DNA from: an uncultured Desulfobulbaceae bacterium
Lineage (GTDB): Bacteria > Desulfobacterota > Desulfobulbia > Desulfobulbales > BM004
Direction of reading: 5' to 3'
DNA: 20,084 bases
Assembly: GCA_947258675.1 (NCBI GenBank)
Contig: CAMYJP010000013.1
Coordinates: 1 to 20,084, forward strand
In this document: piece by piece, positions 15,715 to 20,084 of the stretch
Layout of the letters: each line of letters opens with the position of its first letter
Position numbering within the stretch: the stretch's first letter is position 1
The notes under the pieces: model-generated
What the model saw: the letters and a program-made list of their open reading frames with translations, nothing else
Told to the model about the DNA's origin: nothing
The model's database searches: none
Program-made: the position numbers and the translations under genes

Positions 15715-16485
15715 TCACAAGCATTTTGTTCCTATCTCTTTCAGGACCGGGCTGGTGAGATTAAAATGATCAGCAAGAGCAAGGGTTCTATTCAACCTTT
15801 CTGAAGCTGATCTTCCTCTGCATTTATGGTCTGGAGCAGAAGCAAATGAAAGCAGTAATTCTTTTAACAGGTAATCATGATCTAAAGAAATCTGTACCAG
15901 TTTTTCCTGAATGGCTAATATTTCTACCGCAATAGCTATAGTTTGTTCCTTGTAAGTATTCAGAAGTTCTTTAATAGTGATATCAAAAAGCAGGCCACTA
16001 ATATTGATGGTTAGAACGAAGAGGTTTTTTTTAACCAGAGATGAAATAAGATCATCAAAAGTTGAAAGGATAACTGTCGGTATTTGGAGGCTATCAAGAG
16101 CTTGTTTTAAAACCCCACCATTCGGGCCATATATAGGTGATGGCTGCAGAACTTTCACATCCATTCCTTTTTTCTTTTCAAACCAGACTGAAATAACCGT
16201 AGGATCAGTTACATCGGCGCTCTGCCAGTCATTTGGTAAAAGTTCGTTTTGAAGCAATACGAGTTTATTTCGCCAACCATTAGGAAGTTTCCTAAAAACA
16301 GTATGAAGTTCACTTTCGCCAACAGCAATCAAGATAAATAGCGGGTCGACCAGTGTTATGGCAAATTGACTATAATCTGAATCACGTAAAATTGGATAGA
16401 CTGGGTAGCCAATTTTCAGAAGCCCTTTAGCAAAAACACCTCCCATCTCACCAATGCCAATAAGTGCAACCGGTTTGTTGTTCAT
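15715..16485 (-). CDS. Rossmann-fold NAD(P)-dependent reductase, ketopantoate-reductase-like
   Basis: About 256 residues. The N-terminus PVALIGIGEMGGVFAKGLL carries the GxGxxG dinucleotide fold, followed by a hydrophobic strand (PLFILIAVGES) and LVLLQNELLP, as in ketopantoate reductase and 6-phosphogluconate-dehydrogenase-like proteins. The helical second half (VKKNLFVLTINISGLLFDI, then SASERLNRTL) resembles a dimerising helical domain, but I cannot point to the family's catalytic Lys/Glu with confidence, so substrate is open. Start: ATG 16485 lies seven bases after AGGA; ATG 16488 and ATG 16542 (no ribosome site, adds 19 residues ahead of the fold) are alternatives. A REP-like hairpin follows the stop at once. 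Confidence 0.72.
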   Translation of the reverse strand: MNNKPVALIGIGEMGGVFAKGLLKIGYPVYPILRDSDYSQFAITLVDPLFILIAVGESELHTVFRKLPNGWRNKLVLLQNELLPNDWQSADVTDPTVISVWFEKKKGMDVKVLQPSPIYGPNGGVLKQALDSLQIPTVILSTFDDLISSLVKKNLFVLTINISGLLFDITIKELLNTYKEQTIAIAVEILAIQEKLVQISLDHDYLLKELLLSFASAPDHKCRGRSASERLNRTLALADHFNLTSPVLKEIGTKCL

Positions 16486-16580
16486 CATAGCATCCTGGAA
16501 AAGTGTATGGTTGTTTGTCTCTGAATGATTGAAAAAGTCCATTCAGGATAGGGTTTCAAAACTAGGAGGGGGGTGACATA

Positions 16581-16601
16581 GCAGACAGGAAGCAGACAGG
16601 A
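16581..16601. repeat. short direct repeat, GCAGACAGGA twice
   Basis: GCAGACAGGA at 16581-16590 and again at 16592-16601, one base apart, in the gap upstream of the reductase. Could be replication slippage or a tandem binding site. Confidence 0.5.
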
Positions 16602-16642
16602 GTTCGGAAGAGCGAAATATATAACACTTTGGAATGAATGAA

Positions 16643-16669
16643 ATATGGTCATTTTTTTTATAACCATAT
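16643..16669. repeat. 7-bp perfect inverted repeat with T-rich loop
   Basis: ATATGGT (16643-16649) and ACCATAT (16663-16669), 13-base A/T-rich spacer, between the hybrid kinase stop and the reductase start. There is no T-run on the far side for minus-strand transcription, so an operator is more likely than a terminator, but both are weak calls. Confidence 0.35.
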
Positions 16670-16727
16670 GAATTTAAAACAGAAATATTTTTTCAAGTAT
16701 CAATTTCCAAGATTGTAGTGAAAACAA

Positions 16728-18251
16728 TCAACCGAGAATTTTGGTAACTTTTTCCAGCAGCATATCAATTTCAAACGGCTTTTGAATAAAGTCATCATTA
16801 GGATCAAGAAAAATTTCAGTAAGTGCCTTTTTTTTATCGTATCCGCTGGCTATGAGAATATTTATATTCGATTTCATTTTTTTGAGTCCCTTAAAGACTG
16901 CACTCCCGTTCATATCAGGCATCTGAACATCAAGGATAATAAGTTTTATTTTATCCTTGTAGGTCCTCATCATCTGTAAAGCTATGTGTCCACCGGTCGC
17001 TGTTAATACATCGTACCCATGACTCTGTAAAATATTCTCGATTATCTGGATGACCTGTGGATCGTCATCAATTAAGAGGATTTTTCCAAGATAAGCTTTG
17101 TTCGGTTCCTCAGTGTGATCTGAATGTTGGGCTTCGATCTCAATTTCTGTTGCGCGGCGAAGAAGGACACTGAAAGTAGTTCCTTCGTTTGGGATACTCT
17201 CCAGAAGGATAGAACCTCCATGGTTTTGGGCTATACCGGCAACTGCTGCGAGCCCAAGCCCTCTTCCAACAAATTTGGTGGTAAAGAAAGGTTCGAATAT
17301 TCTCTTTTTAACATCTTCTGTAATTCCAGCACCAGTGTCTGATATCTTTATGCAGACATAATGGCCAGCTGGATGTTCCTTATGAAAAAAATCTTCCCAC
17401 CCTTCAATTTTGGCCACATTTGAGGTTACGACTGATAATTTTCCTCCACTGTCTTCCATTGCTTCAAAAGCATTAGTAAACAAGTTTACCAACATCTGTC
17501 CCATCTGCCCGGGATCAGCAAAAACCGGCCAGAGGTTATCTGCAAGTTCAAGAGAACTGTCCATGCCGGCACCCTTGCCCATATGACTCAATGCTAAAGA
17601 TTCTTTGACAATTGCATTAAGGGAAAGAACCTCCGGCTGATAATTTCCTCCTTTTGCATATGCTAGCAATTGTTTTGTTAGATTGGTCATTCTGTGCACT
17701 GCAAGAATAATTAATTCTGCGTACTTCTGACAATCATGTTCTTTATGCATTTTTCTCTGAAGCAATTCCGCGCTTCCAAGTACACTCATAAGAATATTAT
17801 TGAAATCATGAGCAACACCGCCAGCAAGGGTGGTTATCGATTCACCTTTCTGTTGTTCGAAAAGACGTAATTGAAGTTTTTTCTTTTCTTCTTCAAGAAT
17901 AATCCTTTCAGTTATATCCCTGCCCACTTCTATTAAACCAGCAATTTCACCCTGGTCATCAAATATTGGTGAAGCAAGAAGTTCTACGGTCTTTTTTGGT
18001 ATGTCCGGCCGGTTATGAACGTGAGTGACGGAATATGGTTTTTTTGTTTTGAGAATCATATCCAGCGGGCATTTATGGTCTGGGCTGGAACAGGGTTTAT
18101 CAGCTTGGTGATTTAACTGGTAGCAATATAATGGTTGGATATCCGTTTTCTCGAGCAGATAGAGCTCTCTTGCTGATTTATTAATCATCTGTATTCTGTA
18201 ATTCAGATCAATTACAACAATTGACTCAGATATACCATCGATTGTGGGCAT
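16728..18251 (-). CDS. hybrid histidine kinase: PAS, HisKA, HATPase, receiver (3' part of a split gene?)
   Basis: 507 residues without transmembrane segments. PAS domain 1-118, containing a cysteine/histidine-rich insert (C43, H48, C54, H59, C61). HisKA with LAGGVAHDFNNILM (phospho-His148), HATPase_c with N260, DTGAGI (305-310) and GRGLGL (329-334), then a receiver domain with D395-D397, phosphoacceptor D441 in LILDVQMPDMNG and K491. The NtrB-like HDFNN box fits hybrid kinases that phosphorylate their own receiver. The PAS starts at once at residue 4 (TIDGISESIVVID), with no N-terminal lead, and the gene overlaps the PAS-PAS gene by 26 bases in another frame, so it is probably the C-terminal part of a larger kinase. 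ATG 18251 follows a six-A run without a good ribosome site. Confidence 0.9.
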   Translation of the reverse strand: MPTIDGISESIVVIDLNYRIQMINKSARELYLLEKTDIQPLYCYQLNHQADKPCSSPDHKCPLDMILKTKKPYSVTHVHNRPDIPKKTVELLASPIFDDQGEIAGLIEVGRDITERIILEEEKKKLQLRLFEQQKGESITTLAGGVAHDFNNILMSVLGSAELLQRKMHKEHDCQKYAELIILAVHRMTNLTKQLLAYAKGGNYQPEVLSLNAIVKESLALSHMGKGAGMDSSLELADNLWPVFADPGQMGQMLVNLFTNAFEAMEDSGGKLSVVTSNVAKIEGWEDFFHKEHPAGHYVCIKISDTGAGITEDVKKRIFEPFFTTKFVGRGLGLAAVAGIAQNHGGSILLESIPNEGTTFSVLLRRATEIEIEAQHSDHTEEPNKAYLGKILLIDDDPQVIQIIENILQSHGYDVLTATGGHIALQMMRTYKDKIKLIILDVQMPDMNGSAVFKGLKKMKSNINILIASGYDKKKALTEIFLDPNDDFIQKPFEIDMLLEKVTKILG

Positions 18252-19203
18252 TTTTTAGTTTAACTTCATTTTTGTGGAGAGTTTTTTCCGCCTTGTGCCT
18301 TTCGTCTATTTCTTTAAGAAGATCTTTGTTTTTATTCTTGAGTTCAACAGTTCTTTCTTCTACAAGTTCTTCCAGCTTATGCCTGTATATTTCAAGTTCT
18401 GCTTCTGTCTTTTTTAAATCAGTAATATCAAATATAAAGGCAAAACTCGCTGGTTTGCCTTCCCATTCAATGCTAGTAACATTGACCTGCAGCCAGAGAG
18501 AATGACCAGATTTATGAATAATCTTAATCTGGTAAAAATTTGGAACTGCTTCACCGGCCATTCTGCGGTTATGACGGTCCAATATCATTTCCCTGTAATC
18601 AGGATGAATGAAATCAGTAAACGGTCTACCAGCATAGTCTTCTTCACTGCAATAGCCGGCAATATCCAAGGCCTTTTGATTAAAGAATTTTAACAGGCCA
18701 TCCTGCACAACCATAATTGCTTCATTTGCATTTTCAATAACTATCTGATACCTTTCCTCAGTCTGTTTAGAGACAGTGATGTCTTCATGGGTAATAATAA
18801 CTTTTTGCACAGTAGTGTCGGTTTTGTCTAACAATGGAAAAATCCGTGACCGCGCACAGTGTTTGCGGCCTGGATAACCGGATTCAACCGGGTCAAAAGT
18901 AAAGTCAGGAATTGTGGTTGATTCACCAGCTAAGGCGCGGGTGACCTTTTGTGAGATTCCAATCGTGTTCGACTGCCTGTCTGTTAAGATATTAAATTGG
19001 CCAACAACATCAGCTGCTTTGACACCCCATAGCGTTTCCCATGCTTTATTTGCATGAAGTAATATACCATCGATTGCATGAATCTGAATTGCAGTTGGAG
19101 AATTTTCCAGCAAAGTTTTGAAATGATTGCCGCCTTCAAGGATGGCTTTTTCGATCTTGCTGTTTTCAGTGGCAATGATTTTCGAATTCATTAATAGTCC
19201 CAT
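18226..19203 (-). CDS. PAS-PAS-coiled-coil protein (5' part of a split hybrid kinase?)
   Basis: 325-residue cytoplasmic protein with two PAS folds: PAS1 about 22-145 (LLENSPTAIQIHAIDG, ending in VIITHEDIT) and PAS2 about 146-265 (IVIENANEAIMVVQDG, ending in FIFDITDLKKTEAELE). A strongly charged coiled coil at 265-315 (EELVEERTVELKNKNKDLL) then leads straight into a nonsense tail (NAHNRWYI-stop). Such coiled coils normally connect to another PAS or to HisKA, and the next frame supplies exactly that. Deleting one A in the six-A run at 18251-18256 joins both into one protein of about 825 residues. Start ATG 19203 touches AAAGGA; ATG 19191 has GGGA six bases ahead, so either is possible. Confidence 0.82.
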   Translation of the reverse strand: MGLLMNSKIIATENSKIEKAILEGGNHFKTLLENSPTAIQIHAIDGILLHANKAWETLWGVKAADVVGQFNILTDRQSNTIGISQKVTRALAGESTTIPDFTFDPVESGYPGRKHCARSRIFPLLDKTDTTVQKVIITHEDITVSKQTEERYQIVIENANEAIMVVQDGLLKFFNQKALDIAGYCSEEDYAGRPFTDFIHPDYREMILDRHNRRMAGEAVPNFYQIKIIHKSGHSLWLQVNVTSIEWEGKPASFAFIFDITDLKKTEAELEIYRHKLEELVEERTVELKNKNKDLLKEIDERHKAEKTLHKNEVKLKNAHNRWYI

Positions 19204-19611
19204 TCCTTTTTTAACGGCAGACTTTTTGAAGAAACGTGTATCGCTAACCTTTTACATGCATATCTACCATTAATGAATCCAAAGCGAAATGTCAAACATT
19301 CGTGCCATTCAACATGCTGTTATGAAAAGAAATTGTTTGTATTAAGGCAGCGGTTAATGCGGAAGTGGATGAATGGAATCCTCTTTTTATAGGAGTGGTG
19401 ATTAAATCAGAACGATAAATGAATGATGGGAATTCAGAAAGCAGGTATAGGGGATTTCTCAATACCATGCCCAAGTAGTATTTTTTGCATGCGCAGGACC
19501 AAAAGTAAAAGAAAAGCGAACTACATAGCTTTGAACCACGGACCTGTTCACACTAAGTCGTCTAGACAAGAAACGGCCTGTTCTAATTGAGTAAGAGTGT
19601 TACATTAATTT
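19204..19611. other. intergenic region, nothing recognised
   Basis: About 400 bases between two minus-strand genes. An exact minus-strand TTGACA lies at 19295-19290 upstream of the PAS-PAS gene, but the hexamer 17 bases on is a poor -10. No terminator hairpin, RNA gene or credible coding frame was seen. Confidence 0.4.
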
Positions 19612-19824
19612 TCATCCGGGGCTTTCAGATGAAGGCATCTCGCATTTTTTCATAGTAGAAATCCCAAATGGAATATAAGCTGGGCACCAGCCGACTAACG
19701 AGGTGAATAATGGTACCAGTCCGAGGAAACCCCACAAACTGTCATACATAAACCCAAGCCCGATTATTGTAAGTCCTACTATGCCTCTTAAAATCCTGTC
19801 AGCAGTTCCCATATTACATGTCAT
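19612..19824 (-). CDS. small DUF2892-family inner-membrane protein
   Basis: 70 residues. Begins with NMGTADRILRGIVG, the DUF2892 hallmark (as in the membrane tail of YgaP-type rhodaneses), then two transmembrane helices at about 12-28 and 31-47, with the conserved GWCPAYIPFGI turn after the second. Here the domain stands alone, without a rhodanese. Function of the stand-alone form is not established; links to sulfur or thiol handling are inferred from rhodanese fusions. GGAGG lies about six bases before the ATG, so it is well translated. A short charged C-terminal tail ends the protein. Confidence 0.88.
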   Translation of the reverse strand: MTCNMGTADRILRGIVGLTIIGLGFMYDSLWGFLGLVPLFTSLVGWCPAYIPFGISTMKKCEMPSSESPG

Positions 19825-20084
19825 GCTGTACCTCCATATTTTAATATTTAATAAAACATTGATAATTTTGACTCATGTCAATGAAGGATCTAGTAATTCA
19901 TCATAAAATATTCATAACCTATAACCTGGTTCCTCATGTTAGAATAACCCATATCCGTCGCTTGGTGTTTACTCTCAAGTGATAGGCATCATGACGTTTT
20001 CAAGCAGTTGAATATGCATATTATATAACTATCAAATATTGGTCCTTAAGATACTAATAAGAATATATTCAAACTAAAAAAGAG
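19825..20084. other. AT-rich region upstream of the DUF2892 gene
   Basis: Minus-strand TTGACA at 19881-19876 could be the -35 of the DUF2892 gene; the 17-base position holds TGTTTT, a weak -10. A TGACTCATGTCA-like partial palindrome overlaps it. No gene is seen up to the window end. Confidence 0.35.

Noticed and set aside
15810..18085. Identical GCATTTATGGTCTGG in the reductase gene (about 15818) and the hybrid kinase gene (about 18068)
   Set aside because: Both encode PDHKC in unrelated contexts with no wider similarity; most likely chance.
18250..18257. A AAA AAT slippery heptamer as a programmed -1 frameshift joining the two kinase parts
   Set aside because: The heptamer is in the right phase, but a -1 shift leads to an early stop; joining the kinase frame needs +1 (or -2).
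19535..19560. Minus-strand GTGGTTCAAAGC resembling a tRNA T-arm
   Set aside because: The flanking bases do not pair as a T-stem, and no acceptor, D or anticodon arms can be placed around it.

Overview
This window looks like chromosomal DNA of a mesophilic sulfate-reducing or sulfur-cycling deltaproteobacterium (Desulfobacterota), most likely in or near the Desulfobulbales. Three things suggest this: a full-length dissimilatory-type ATP sulfurylase (sat) behind a strong promoter, moderate to low GC, and many PAS/histidine-kinase signalling genes. The assignment to order is inference. I saw no rRNA, tRNA, CRISPR array, phage gene or insertion sequence.

Layout. (1) 1-806, minus: an L,D-transpeptidase cut by the window edge. 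(2) 807-1397: a gene-free divergent region with an inverted repeat, a near-consensus sigma70 promoter and a leader that may hold a short peptide overlapping an intrinsic terminator. (3) 1398-5244, plus: sat, a UUCG-loop terminator, then a tightly packed trio: aroB (3-dehydroquinate synthase), a stand-alone RibD-type reductase domain, and a PP-loop ATPase with two CxxC pairs. (4) 5453-7210, minus: a histidine kinase and OmpR-type response regulator pair. (5) 7613-9334, plus: a cobalamin-type radical SAM protein divergent from that pair. (6) 15055-9358, minus: a likely four-gene operon of two paralogous, membrane-associated dynamin-like GTPases, a MarC-family membrane protein and a fusion of two CDP-alcohol phosphotransferase domains. 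(7) 15261-19203, minus: a frameshifted hotdog thioesterase, a Rossmann-fold reductase, and a PAS-PAS / PAS-kinase-receiver pair that looks like one hybrid kinase split by a one-base frame change. (8) 19612-19824, minus: a small DUF2892 membrane protein.

How the parts may work together. Sat activates sulfate to APS for respiration. The kinase/regulator pair faces the radical SAM gene and may control it. The GTPase-GTPase-MarC-phospholipid transferase cluster is the best candidate for an undescribed system: it puts membrane-anchored, dynamin-like paired GTPases beside a phospholipid headgroup enzyme, which suggests membrane remodelling or a membrane-stress role. The aroB/RibD_C/PP-loop trio is the second candidate.

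Two independent one-base frame changes (thioesterase; hybrid kinase) and the odd aroB start mean that raw-read accuracy should be considered before reading biology into them.
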